Shown here in pieces: positions 40,292 through 51,294 of a DNA stretch of 64,000 nt (positions within the stretch are counted from its first letter, which is position 1; each line of letters opens with the position of its first letter). Where the stretch lies: contig QJNS01000071.1 in assembly GCA_004154925.1 (NCBI GenBank), positions 186,001 to 250,000 of the forward strand. Direction: 5' to 3'. Source of the DNA: Monosporascus cannonballus. Lineage: Eukaryota; Ascomycota; Sordariomycetes; Xylariales. The notes beneath the pieces are model-generated. The model ran no database searches. It worked only from the letters and a program-made list of their open reading frames with translations, and was not told where the DNA came from. A program made the translations under genes and the position numbers.

Positions 40292-40667
40292 TATTATAAC
40301 TTAACAAACTCCGGCTTTAAAAAACGGTCAAACAAAGATAATATAAACCACCTTTTAGATTACGTAATACATAATTATTGCCAAGCCAATAATTACCAAT
40401 AATTAATAATAATCTTAAGTAATCGTAATTACAACCGGATGCATATTTATAAATAATTAATCCAAGTATAGGGAAAATATATACGCTTATTATTTCCATA
40501 ATCTAAATAATCCTAGTTTATAATAATATATCATTATTTAAAATACCTTTGATATTACGAGACGTAATACGTTACTGTATTTATTGCTTAGATTCCCACG
40601 ATACTTCTGTCAATATAAACCCGTACAACTTAGGTTTAATAGTTGGTTAAACCGCCTAGTCGTCACA
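40292..40667 (+). repeat. 3' LTR of B2
   Basis: Starts TATTATAACTT (from TGTTACAATC) and ends CCTAGTCGTCACA, the best-preserved family B terminus in the window. Directly followed by the AAATT target duplication. Confidence 0.88.
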
Positions 40668-41547
40668 AAATTAAAAAAGCAGAAAAGTAACAAAGGTATC
40701 CAATTTTCTAACGCGCAGTACTATTATTCAACAGTCGCCGTACGCTATTTTTATTATCTTAATACGTTTAATCGGCATGCTTAATTTAACTTATATAATA
40801 AGGATTTTAAAAATGCCGTATCGGCGATAATACGCAGGTTCGAAATTATGTGTATTTAAAATAACAGATCGAATGTAACCATCAAACTCCGGCCTATGCA
40901 ATATATTTCGCTCCAGTAAAATAATAAGAAAAACTTAAATTTCTGATTACGTCTAGTAATTCTCGGAATAAAGGAATAACTTTGCGAATCTGCGCAGTGA
41001 TTTGTTGATAAGACTTATCGCTTGGAAATCGAGCGGTAACATAAATTGCAATACTGAAAGTAATATTTCTGTTAGACACTCGAAAAGGGACACCATCTTG
41101 GCCTTTTCGGCGTGTGTAGCAATAGCAACCTATGCACTGCGCGCGTGATGTGCGACCGCATAAATAAGAAAACTCTGATCTTAAATGGCGATGAGGTGGA
41201 AGAGATTTTTCCAGGAAAGGGTGGTGATTAGGATGGGAATCGTGTGGATGTCAGCTCTACAGGTGGTGTTGCCTGCGAGTGGACCCAGGTTTGAACGGAA
41301 GACCAATATGCATCAGAAGGATGGTTGCGAGAACTCGCTATTGGCTCTCCGAGCTCTATGTAATATTAGGCTCTGGGTGCTCCCATAGAGGATCAAGAGT
41401 GGGTCACGTGAGAGGATATTGAAATTTCAGACTTCAAACGGAGACTAGATCGAGAATTTGCTAAGATATAAACTGCATTATCACTGCGTAAACCAAACTA
41501 TTGAAAAAAAACGCTGTGATGATGATTGTTGTATTTAGCCCCAGGAA

Positions 41548-41560
41548 GGGGGGGGGGGGG
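41548..41560. repeat. Homopolymer run of 13 G
   Basis: Uninterrupted G run directly after CCAGGAA. Such runs are length-variable and error-prone in sequencing. No gene context. Confidence 0.9.
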
Positions 41561-44500
41561 TTGGTGTCGCACGTAGCGGCATACCCAGAGCCTCACTTAG
41601 GGCATAGGGCGTGCTGGGCTAGGAATTACGCAAATCCCCCGTGTCTTTGCGGTAGTCTAGGCTGTTTCCTCCCTACGGCCAGGATGAGAACACTGCACAG
41701 CAGGTTCTCGTGGGAATCATGTCTATAGTCAACGCCCGTATAGGCCTAATAACTTCCTAGTCGGGTAGACCCATATGGAACGACATTGAACTCGAATGTG
41801 TTAGGCGCAAATGGACGGGCTCAGAACACTCTCACTAATAAGAAACATAGCGGCGATCGTTATATGCTATAAAGTGGACTATCAGTGACAGGAAGACACT
41901 GGACAGTGTCGGCGGAGTTCTGGGGAGCGGGCTCAGAACAGCCTATTAATTACTGGATGCAAACCCATAAGCTAACCTGCTTGGCAGGGTTTAGTATGAA
42001 GACCTTCACACACATCAAGGGCAGTCAGGAGACTGGACATGATCTCTACTGGAAGAGGTGACTGGTAATCGAAAGTGATGTAAGCGTCAGCCAGGCATCG
42101 GAGGCATTTCTTATATAAGACTAGTTTCCGTCATCTGCTTCTGCCCAATAGAGCCGGATTAACGCAAGTTGTGCAATCAAAAAGTCCCCTCCATGTCAGA
42201 TCAAAGGGTTTGTGGTTCTTGTATATAATATGGAAGGCCAGCACAAAAGCAAGCAGGCCGCAGTGGTGGCGGCCTAGACCTGTCTCTCTCTCCCCACCTA
42301 AGGAGCCATCGGCCGAGCTGGCTTCATCTGACGGGCCACTCCCAGCAATATTTAAGGGGTTGCCGGAAAAGTTATTTAACTTCATCCTTTCACCGACTGC
42401 TGCCGGTTTCCGGCCGCCGTTTTCGAGGCCGCTTGGGCTATACGATCCGGTAGGGCCTGGAAACTCCCCCCTCGGATGCTCTCTCAGGGGGTGTTTCCCC
42501 ATTAGTCAGTCCAGCTGTATAGCCACATTGAACAACCTGCTAGTCATCTTATCGCCAGCACCATGTAGCTAATCGTGCCAAGATCGTGGTACGGACGCCT
42601 TCTTTCGGTATATCTCAGCACGCACGGACTGAGGATTGGGTTCCCCGCGGAGCACACACACTGGATATTCGCCTCTGAGTGGGCTTAGCAAGGCTCACTG
42701 ACGAGATCCGCCCAATGACAGGTGAAAGGGAGTGATTAGGTTCGGGATTCACCCAGCATCAAATCTCCCAGCACCGCCTGGATCAGGGATCCACCAAGGT
42801 GGTTGTGTATGGCCATATTACTTAATGCCGTTGCCATTTTGATTCTGACTGGGGCTGGGGCCATCGCCTAGTTGCCTTCGTGTCTCCAGGAGACCAGGGC
42901 AGTAAGTGAGCTATCAAAATTTCAACCGGAGAGCTGGTCTGTAAAAATCTCAGCTTGGCACAACGATTATGCTGGCCTTGAATATGCGACCTCGGCTGTG
43001 GAACCGAAACTGGCGAATTAGCATGCGAGGTGCGCTTAAGGTCTATCTGGGGTTATTTCCACAGGAAACGGTGTCTCCAGCCAGCACCATATTATCTCTC
43101 TTTTTACATGTTTCGTTTTCGGTAGGGTTGAGAGTATTCCTTGTGTACAGTCACGAGGAGGCCGCATCATGCAAGCCGTCAGGAACCGCATGCGAGGTCT
43201 TGCCCTATGAGGAGCAACAGCTGTTGTGGAATTTCCACCGCCCGTCCGGTACCATGCAGAAACCGCGCCGTTGGGCCAAATCAGCACCCATACATATACC
43301 GAAAAGACCGATATGCAGCCCTGTGGGTCAGAAAATATAATTACACTTTACCGGTACGACGCATGTCCTCAGACTTTTAGGTGGGATATTGAACGAGGAA
43401 TTTGCGCCGATCGATAGGGTTGCTGTGCCGCGGACTGTTTCCGACTACGACCTTCCGCCGAGCAGCGTTCCACCTACCGGGGCTTTGACTGAGCGGACCG
43501 ACTGGGCTTCCTCGTGGCCAGCCCTACGAGCTTCTTGATCTGGCCAGAGAAATCCCAAGTGACGGACGTTGCAAGGGGCGCAGATGTCAGGGCTGTTTAG
43601 ACTTGGGGGACTGGCTGATTCGCAAGGAAGATGGGCGTTTTCGACGTTGGCGATAGGAGTTCCGCGCATGGTTTCCTGAGCCAACACTCTCGTTGACTAG
43701 ACATATAAATCTGGCGATGCTTCCAGTAATTTGTGAGCAGACAAAACACCATCTACCGGAAAACATCAGCTGTCCAAGACTCGGCTCCACTACTCTAAGA
43801 AGACTGCAGTTTTTCATTGCTACCCTTATCATCCTCACGCAGCATGCCGACCTCCGACAGCAAGCCGAAAGATGGGAAGAGACGCCGTAAAGAGAAGAAA
43901 GAGGCGTCTCGAGAACAAGCCCCAGCCGACTGCCCCAAAGGGGGAGAATATTCTCGGACGGGGAGAATGTCTACGTCTCAGTCTTCCGACGCGGCACAAG
44001 ACAAATCGACGTGGAGGTGGAACTGTGTAAGCGTTGCCCTTACCTCGTCTTCCCTTAATAGTCTTATTGATTGGTGATATTAGTGTTATTGCGGGAACAG
44101 ATCCACTAACCTGTCCTATATTTATGAACCCGCGTGTAATCAATGCAACAATTGGCGGTGCAATAATTGCACTGTATGGTCCTACGGGAACAATAAGTAG
44201 ACTCGGGGGTCCGCTCCCGTGGTGATGTCGCCCCTTGGTGGGTCTGATGTCGGGGTCGGAGATCTGCCAACAGCTGTCAGCATCTATGTGGATCGGTTTC
44301 TTCCCACAGAGTCCGGCTCAGGGGGCGGGATCTCCACACTTCGCACACATAGGGGGTCGGAAAACGGGACACGCCTAACGAGTTTGGAAGCTGTTCATGC
44401 TTGATGCACCTTCGGCTTTAGAGGGTCTCTCCTTTTGCGATACCTACATATATCGGGGGGCTCAGGCCGGTACGGAGTTCACCACAATAGATTTCTTACT

Positions 44501-45822
44501 TCTAGGCTTTACAACTTTCAACTTTTATATGTGGTCTGGGACCGCGGGATATGGTGGCTCTTATGTTCTTTTAGAGAAAGGCTTTCAATAGAAATCTCAT
44601 ACCGGCGTCCATTGTCTTGCATCTATCGCGCATATACCGTTCCCCAACTATGCTGCAGTGTGATGGAGACTGCATTGCATAGATGGCACGACCGCTATAG
44701 CCACGGTTGATCTGGGCGGCGATCTGCATGCAAGATCTGCGGTCCTGAGGCCCCCTGATCAGCCTCGTGTCACCGCCGCCAAGAGTTACACAAGGCTGTT
44801 GTGGTTTGCGCCTAAAGCTACCTGGGCGGAAAATCACAACTAGAACATCCCTGGAAGTATGATCAAACTGCCCTGATGAAAGTTCAGTCCCAACAAAACC
44901 ACGGCAGACTGGGGTCGCTGCTCAACAGAATCACATACCCACAGTCCCGAGACTATAATCTGCCTGTGGAGGGGGGCACAGTCACTGACACACAGGCGGC
45001 GGACTGGCAATTGAACTAGCTGGATACCACATAGGGCGGAGATTACCCACACACATATACCGAAGCCATTGGCATAGACGACGTACAGCAACCTGATGAT
45101 AGGAGTGCCTATCACACTGCATCGCATCGCGTCATGTCACGTCGCGTCATGTCAGGTCTCAAGGCTGTTTCCGCCGCGACGGGACGTTGCTGGCATACAT
45201 AGCCCACCCCAATGAAGACCGGATCGTCAGCCTGCGCGTGAGCGTGTGCCCTGGCAGAATTGGACACTTGGGCCTAGATTTAACGTACATCGGTACGTAT
45301 TTAGTACTTACACGTTAACCTTGCAGAAAATGTACGAGCAAGGCGGCCATGGAAAATAAAGAAGGCTGTGCCCCGAACAGACAGAAGCCCGTTGCAGGAA
45401 ACGCACGAGACGGGAGATCCCGACGACCTGAAAAGCAGGAATAGAGAAGTAGCAAGGTAAGATGCCTAACACAGCACGGCTCGCGCCCCCATATCTGTGG
45501 ATCTGCGGTGTGCAAGCCGGCTGCCGCTATACCCCTCATGGGGGCGCCTCGAGGGTTTATGGATCGGCAAGATGGCGGAGGGGCACCGTTTCGAATCTCG
45601 AGCCGAATAGGCGGTTTACACACACCCTCGGGGTAAGACAGGCTTACCGCTATTCATCGTATCTAGAAAAAAAGCGCCTCGGATGGGACGTAGGAGGGGA
45701 TTGACCTATCCAGCCTCCCCCTTAAGGCGACAAGGCAGGAGGCGGACAGCTGCCAAGTCACACCGAAAGTACTGAGGTGACCATCAATTAGGCCAAAATG
45801 CGACAATATACCTGGGTATCCA

Positions 45823-46407
45823 ATGGGGCGCAAAAGTGATGTTCATACGGCGAGTTCTCGAGACCCTAGCTCGAGACGAGGTTTTCTTGTTTCAACAGGG
45901 GCTTGCGGGAAACAAGTAAAGACCCGCAAGCCTGTCATCGGCGGCCCCGAAAAGTTGTCGGACTCATTTCTTTCTTTGGTCTCTCTTTCAGCCCCCAAAC
46001 GCCCCCTGAATTGGGCATCAAAGAATAGCTCGGCGAATACAGGTAGGCTGATTGGCTCTCTGAAACTAGAAATATTGTGCTTATGTGTATGTATGTGCCT
46101 CTGTATGCTAATGAGGCGTAGTGTGATCGGTAGTCATGAGCGACTGAGTAACCGGGGAGGGGCCACACAGAGAGAAGCACGAGTCGAGGCGAGAAGCGAG
46201 GCGTTCGCGCTAACAGCTAGGCAGCTGGCCGCCTCGTTAGATGCGAACCGAAAACGGCCGCAACAAGCACATGAGGAAGCCTATGGCAAGGCGGGGAATA
46301 TTCGCGAGAACTTCACCATACAGAATGGCCGAGCGGGCGGAATGAAACGCTGGCTTAGTCAGGTCTTCCATATGGGAAAAAAATGCTTTTGTGTCAGCTC
46401 TAAATAA
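45823..46407 (+). CDS. Doubtful ORF, 194 codons, no recognised family
   Basis: The longest open frame in the gene-poor region, starting ATG and ending TAA. The translation is Ser/Arg/Ala-rich in the second half (R-E-A-R-V-E-A-R-S-E-A-type stretch near residues 118-128) and holds a short Cys/Leu/Met cluster near residues 86-96. I see no domain, signal peptide or intron signal. A frame of this length may arise by chance in sequence of balanced composition. Treat as unproven. Confidence 0.18.
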   Translation: MGRKSDVHTASSRDPSSRRGFLVSTGACGKQVKTRKPVIGGPEKLSDSFLSLVSLSAPKRPLNWASKNSSANTGRLIGSLKLEILCLCVCMCLCMLMRRSVIGSHERLSNRGGATQREARVEARSEAFALTARQLAASLDANRKRPQQAHEEAYGKAGNIRENFTIQNGRAGGMKRWLSQVFHMGKKCFCVSSK

Positions 46408-48407
46408 AAGAGAAATGGCATATCCTCCCGCATATGGATCTAAGTATATAGCACGAATGGAGAAGGCGGGCTCCGGTAGCTACGTTGCGGGCAAGGAGGG
46501 GAAACAGAGCTTGTGACAATTAAGGTAAGTAGACAGGGAGAAGAGCCCCCACATGCGGCTCTTCGGCGATAAACGCCTCAAAAGGATTTCCCCCGGTGCA
46601 ATTTTGGTGCCCCCACCTGCCCTGACTGGCACTCTCCCCGGCCCTGGGCTTCTTTCGTTGGACCCATCCGTCTGATGTCGATCGAGATCTGCAGTCGCTG
46701 TTTCCCTTCACAACGCACAACAATAACCCCCCTATGAGGGGGATGTACTACTGTGCTTCGTTTTATTTTTATTTCTACTTTCCCTTCCATTTCCTCGTCC
46801 TTTTCTATTTAGTAAATTATTTTTAGTCCCCCCCAACTTCTCGCTAATAATAACATATTAACACACAAGCTAGGATTGTTCAGCTGAGTGGGACAAGGCT
46901 TGCCGAGACCCTCACGTAAGACGGGTATTGCATACTATAGACACCTTAATCATCCTGTCTTCCGCTTAATTATGTGGCCAAAGTTCTGACTGCATCGACT
47001 AAATACCCGGGGCAAGATCGTGGTCAGAGCAATTACCAGGGTCAAGAGTCATTAAACACGGTTATTCTGAGCACCACCTCGTCCGGGACAGTCTGTACCC
47101 CATCGTCGCCTACAGGCCACCCCCAACTTCTAAATCTGGGCGATCACCACCACCTACAGGCATAAAAGTACCATCGCTGGCATATAGACATGGTCGCTTT
47201 CATCAAGGAATTTCCAGATAGGGTTCTTGGTGATCAATTCGGTCTTTCTGTATTGCTATTCCGACTTGGTATTACACTCTAATGAATCACCCCCCCTCCC
47301 CGGGACCTCACACACACCCACACCCCAGCTCCTTGTATTCCCCACTTCGAGATCGTCGGGCTCGAGCCTCATAAGACAAAGCGCGACATGCATGTCAGCG
47401 ACCTACCTATCTAACCAACCAACCAGCAAGTCTGGCCCCAGAACGACATACAAGCCGCCGCCGCTTTTCACCTCGACCGCCTCCTTCTCCCAAACCTGCC
47501 CTATCCACAGTCACAAGCAACCTAGCGGGTTTGCTATACTGAGGATCTGAGGATTTGATTCAGTCTTTTGAATTGATATCTCTAAAAGGTTTGACTTGGC
47601 GAAGATACATGCCATTGATGCTAAAGTTGCCCCTACGCCGCAGTATGGAGCTCTGGAAGGACCGAGGAAGGCCCCTACAGTGGGGCGTCTAGCTCTATAC
47701 TTATACTATAGAACACGTTCACATTTCAAAATTCCGACAATCTTCGTGAATCGGTAGGATGGGGATTCTGGACTGCAGATGGATACATGGGTTCTGATAA
47801 AATTCTTGGCGACAGTATGGCTTGTACACTTTGTTATGCGCCCATGGTCTTACGGGGTAGGCGCACACGTAGACGAACGCCTCTGCATCTAAAAGGTATT
47901 GATTATCACTAAGTTCTTATTGTCACTTCCTGACGGAGCGCAATGCCTCAGTGTGCGCGGACGACTAAGTCGACAGTCTGCCATATAGCGCTGAGCTTGC
48001 TGTTCGGACCAGGTATGCCAATCTGGATATGAGAGCAAGACTCCTCCGCGATCTGCACAGGGTTTCATGGGGAGTATATAGAGATACCGGCCAGGGGTAA
48101 GCTTCGCAACTGGGATCCCACACAGACAATAGGGCTGCCAATAAGCGTATACCCGTCCGATCCAAGGCTCGCGATCGCGTGAACGGGTATATGTTTCATT
48201 CCGGTAAATTTCCGGGAGAAACCAGCCGACCGGCTTGTTCTTCGCCATCAGGTGTGACAGACGTGACATACGAGTCTTGATATCCCGCGGATACCGTGGA
48301 TACGACGTTCCCACGGGGTATAGCCATCATGTCGGTTAAGGGTCTGCGGGGATTCACAAACCCACTGTACATCGTACATTAATCGTACATATAGCCTCGA
48401 GTCGTAA

Positions 48408-49615
48408 TCACGGAACCGAGGTAGGAATCTTGATCTGGCCCTTAGCACGGTCATAGTACGGGGCGCCGTATCTCCACCCGACAGCGCTACGGGCCTTGCC
48501 CTTGGGACCGACGAGTTCTGAGTTGATCTCCTTGAACCGGAACTCGAAGCGCTTCGTCTGCACGCGTGTGGTGGACTTCTCCTCAGTTAGAGCCTTCCGT
48601 ACTTGTTTCTCGGCGGCCTTCCTCTCCGACTCCATGACGGCGTCCTTGAATCGCCTCGCAGCAACCAACTGCGACGATCCTTCCGCGAGCTCCCTCTCCA
48701 TCTGGATGAGCTCAGGGTGTGGTACACGCTTGTCGGCCGACAGCAACTTCTCGTGGAAGGCCTTGGCGGCGTCTTCACGGGTGAAATGGCGTGATTCAGA
48801 CGTGGGCCAGAAAAGTTGTTGCATCGTGTACGGATGTACGTGCAGCTCGTTGATTGGCTCGAAGGGTTGGTTCTGCATACCGGCCTTGAATGTTCTGGTA
48901 GGAAGCATTTCCAGTATGGCCTTGGCATACGGCTTTGCAAGCTTCTTGCCCTACATAATGCTCCATTAGTTGCGCCAACTTGGGATCAGTGGGATGGACA
49001 GGATTAAAGGGAAAGAAGGCCAGATCAGAGAGGCTCGCAACAAAGTTTGTAACCATGTAGATGTCTTCAAGACTTATCGAATTGGTATGTTGACAATCAT
49101 CATATCAGGCGCCGGGATGGGAAACGAGGAGGGAAAATCTGGTGCCGGATGCTTACCTTGGCTTCCCAATCCTTCTCCACCTCTTTTAACCTCACGACAG
49201 CTGCAACTCTCCGGATATCAACCCCCAGCTCGGCAGACACAGCTTTGATTGTCTCGCCGTTTCTCATTATCTTCTCCCAGATCAACTCCCGGGCCTTGTC
49301 ATCCAACACGGGCCTGCTTCTGAAGAGGGGGTTGATGGGGAAAGGCATATTGTCATTAGGAGGCATTCCCCTGGGCTGGACGTAATTCGTCTCGCCAGGT
49401 GTGTGCCTACGGTACCGTCTTCCCACAGTGTTCATGAACTCCAGGAACATGCGACGGGGTACACTCAGGGCTTCTCGACTTGTCGTGGTCGAGAAGCTGG
49501 CCGTGCATTGCTGCTGGCCAGGCCGAGCGACGCATTGTCGTGTACTCAGTTCCGGTTTGGCAGAGTGGGCCAGTGCCGAAAGGGCTACCGTGGTGGGTGA
49601 TGTTCGTGGCGGCAT
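48408..49615 (-). CDS. Mitochondrial small-subunit ribosomal protein mS45 (Bot1/Mrps35 type)
   Basis: Predicted structural protein of the mitoribosome small subunit, acting in mitochondrial translation. Exon 1 is 49615-49157 and exon 2 is 48950-48408; the 206-bp intron (49156-48951) has GTAAGC at the donor and TAG at the acceptor and joins in phase 0 (W-E-A-K then G-K-K-L-A-K-P-Y-A-K). The product is 333 aa. The first 50 or so residues are rich in Ser, Thr, Ala and Arg with almost no acidic residues, a mitochondrial presequence. Then comes the conserved core: R-R-M-F-L-E-F-M-N, R-R-H-T-P-G-E-T-N-Y, and a helix-turn-helix-like stretch (I-K-A-V-S-A-E-L-G-V). The C-terminus has W-R-Y-G-A-P-Y-Y-D-R. 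The start at 49615 is the first ATG; the frame is open further upstream but without ATG. The family assignment (fungal Bot1p domain) is from memory of these motifs. Confidence 0.8.
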
Positions 49616-51294
49616 CGCAGCATCTGGTTTATGTTGCCGGTGGGTAGTACAACCCCCTACATGTAAAATCAGAAAATCCAAAATGGAAATGGGAAGCAGA
49701 GTTGACAAAATTTCACGATCCAATGACGGGAGCCCCGGTTGTTCCCCACAAATATAGACTCGGAAGAACAAAGCGCCTTAACCTCGGAGCCCTGCCCCAT
49801 CTAAATTTCGATTATTCAATATCGAATGCCTCTTTGAATAAGCAACTTCACTAAAGTAATTATCGCGTCTGTTTCGTGTTCAAGACCCGAACCGTCTGTT
49901 TCAGACCCACCACTAAATTAGACTCTGGAGCCGATAAAAGGGTTCGGCCAAGTGTTCTATTTTCGCAGTAACCTGCATTCCCTGATAGCTGCCTAAAGAG
50001 CTTTAATCTTCAGGGCCTGCTGAGACTTGGAACGCCAGTTTTGCAACTATTCGAGTTGTGATCGAATCCTCGATAAACCAGGCCGTCTTTGCCGCCATCC
50101 TGCCTCTCAAGGTCAGGTCCTTTCTTCTATCTGGTTAACGCACCTGATACCCTATGATCCGTTTACTTCGGTACACTAGTGAAAGCTTGTCCGAGCGCGT
50201 GACGCGTGGACGTTGGAAGGTCGGGGGAGCTTACTTCAGCAACAATTCTCTCTTTCGCTTTAAAAGCATCTTTTCCAGGGGCGCCAAATATGCCGGAATA
50301 GAACGATTAACGTTAAATGACACGTCGAACGCGTCTGGAAAAGAGCCAGGATAGGGATCGCAGTAGATCTAACTAAGATACCCACTATATCGGGGATATC
50401 CCCTGCTAGACCGGGGGAAGTTTGGAAGCTTCTCCAATCTTATACAACCACCGTTCGTTCACTGTCCTCCTCCTCTGTCCTCCGTTGATAGCGACACGGT
50501 ACCGGCTAGGTCTTATTATTTCCAACCAAATTGGTGCCCGCTCGCAGGGTGGGCAGCGGTTGAAGATCGCGATCCTCGCTGTGCATCGTACGATCCAACG
50601 CCCCAGAGCTAAATTCATACCATGCAAGCGGCTCTATTCGGGTGCGTTTGGGATTTGATACCACGTTTGAAAAGTTACTTGCATTTCATTATTAATTGTC
50701 AGTAAATACCCACCTAGGTAGGACGAATGCGTGCATGTGAATGCATGCCGTACACTTACTTATTACTTGCAACTTGCCAGTATAGCGCGGTGGCTGTCGC
50801 CTGTACGGATTACGATGTCTAACATGCCAATCCAATTCAATTCAATTCAATCCAATCCGGTCCCATCCATTGCACCTCGCCAACTCCATCTCTTCCCCCC
50901 TTCCATGCTAATCTACATCCACATCCCATCCTACCTCTACCTCCTTAGCCGTATACTCATCCATCCCTCCACTCGTTTGTACATCCGGTCTCCAGTGTCT
51001 CCACGCGTGCAGCCCAGGGCATATTCATAAGTCGAAGACGGAGAAGTGCCCAGACCTATCTTGAGAGCTCCACGCACGGCCGCCTTCATCTCCATGCCTG
51101 ATTCCTCCTCATGAGTCCTTCGCTCTGATACGAATAATATAGTTCAATTCAGTTCGGTTCAGAGTTCAGTGCAGCCCCGGAATCTCCTGCAATACCTGGA
51201 TGATGCCAGTCGCCACAGCTCATCACCCTGCCTCTTAATAAATCTCGGGGACGACATTCCAATTTCGCTTCCCCTTGTTTGTTTTGTTATCTAA
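49616..51294. other. Divergent intergenic region between mS45 and SSK1
   Basis: The two genes point away from each other, so both promoters should lie here. No gene seen. Pyrimidine-rich stretches occur at 50870-50960, and a 5-bp tandem (AATTC/AATCC units) at 50828-50858. A related TTCAATTCAGTTCGGTTCAG stretch is near 51143. The last 150 bp before 51295 are CT-rich, as common in fungal promoters. I cannot place a transcription start. Confidence 0.6.
50828..50858. repeat. Short tandem repeat, AATTC/AATCC units
   Basis: Six consecutive 5-bp units of AATTC or AATCC, upstream of SSK1. Probably a neutral microsatellite. Confidence 0.8.

Larger units (their letters stand above)
19569..40667 (+). 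mobile_element. B2: family B chromovirus, split by B3 (which holds A2)
   Basis: The outer element of the second tower. LTRs are 19569-19946 and 40292-40667, and the perfect 5-bp target-site duplication AAATT lies at 19564-19568 and 40668-40672. Removing B3 (26040-40121) leaves about 7.0 kb, matching B1. Internal pol is readable at 22100-25545. A polypurine tract (about 40276-40291) precedes the 3' LTR. Its LTR differs from those of B1 and B3 in the U3 half but shares the R-U5 half. The reverse transcriptase core Y-F-D-D survives at 23166-23177, although stops abound elsewhere. Confidence 0.9.
40673..48407. other. Gene-poor region at the edge of the repeat block
   Basis: A+T richness and RIP-like decay fade between about 40700 and 41080, after which base composition is balanced. 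Over 7.7 kb I recognise no protein family, tRNA or rRNA. Open frames are short, occur on both strands and overlap, as expected by chance. Small items seen: a run of 13 G at 41548-41560, a 15-bp palindrome at 44158-44172 and a 15-bp direct tandem at 45128-45157. The region could hold lineage-specific genes with several short exons that I cannot resolve by eye. Confidence 0.55.

Noticed and set aside
1..40700. CRISPR array, prophage or bacterial DNA
   Set aside because: Repeats are LTRs with target duplications; introns, mS45 and SSK1 show a fungal nuclear genome.
1..40700. Mitochondrial DNA as the cause of A+T richness
   Set aside because: No mitochondrial genes; chromoviral domains and RIP-type transitions explain the composition.
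42131..42572. Overlapping frames of 123 and 133 codons on opposite strands
   Set aside because: Fully overlapping on both strands with no family resemblance and no splice signals; chance frames.
45560..45610. Possible tRNA (TTCGAAT T-loop-like word)
   Set aside because: No acceptor, D-arm or T-stem pairing could be built around it.
47889..48314. 141-codon minus-strand frame downstream of mS45
   Set aside because: No recognisable features; overlapped by other frames; likely 3' flank.
48796..49056. 86-codon minus-strand frame inside the mS45 locus
   Set aside because: It reads through the mS45 intron; the spliced frame explains the conserved sequence.
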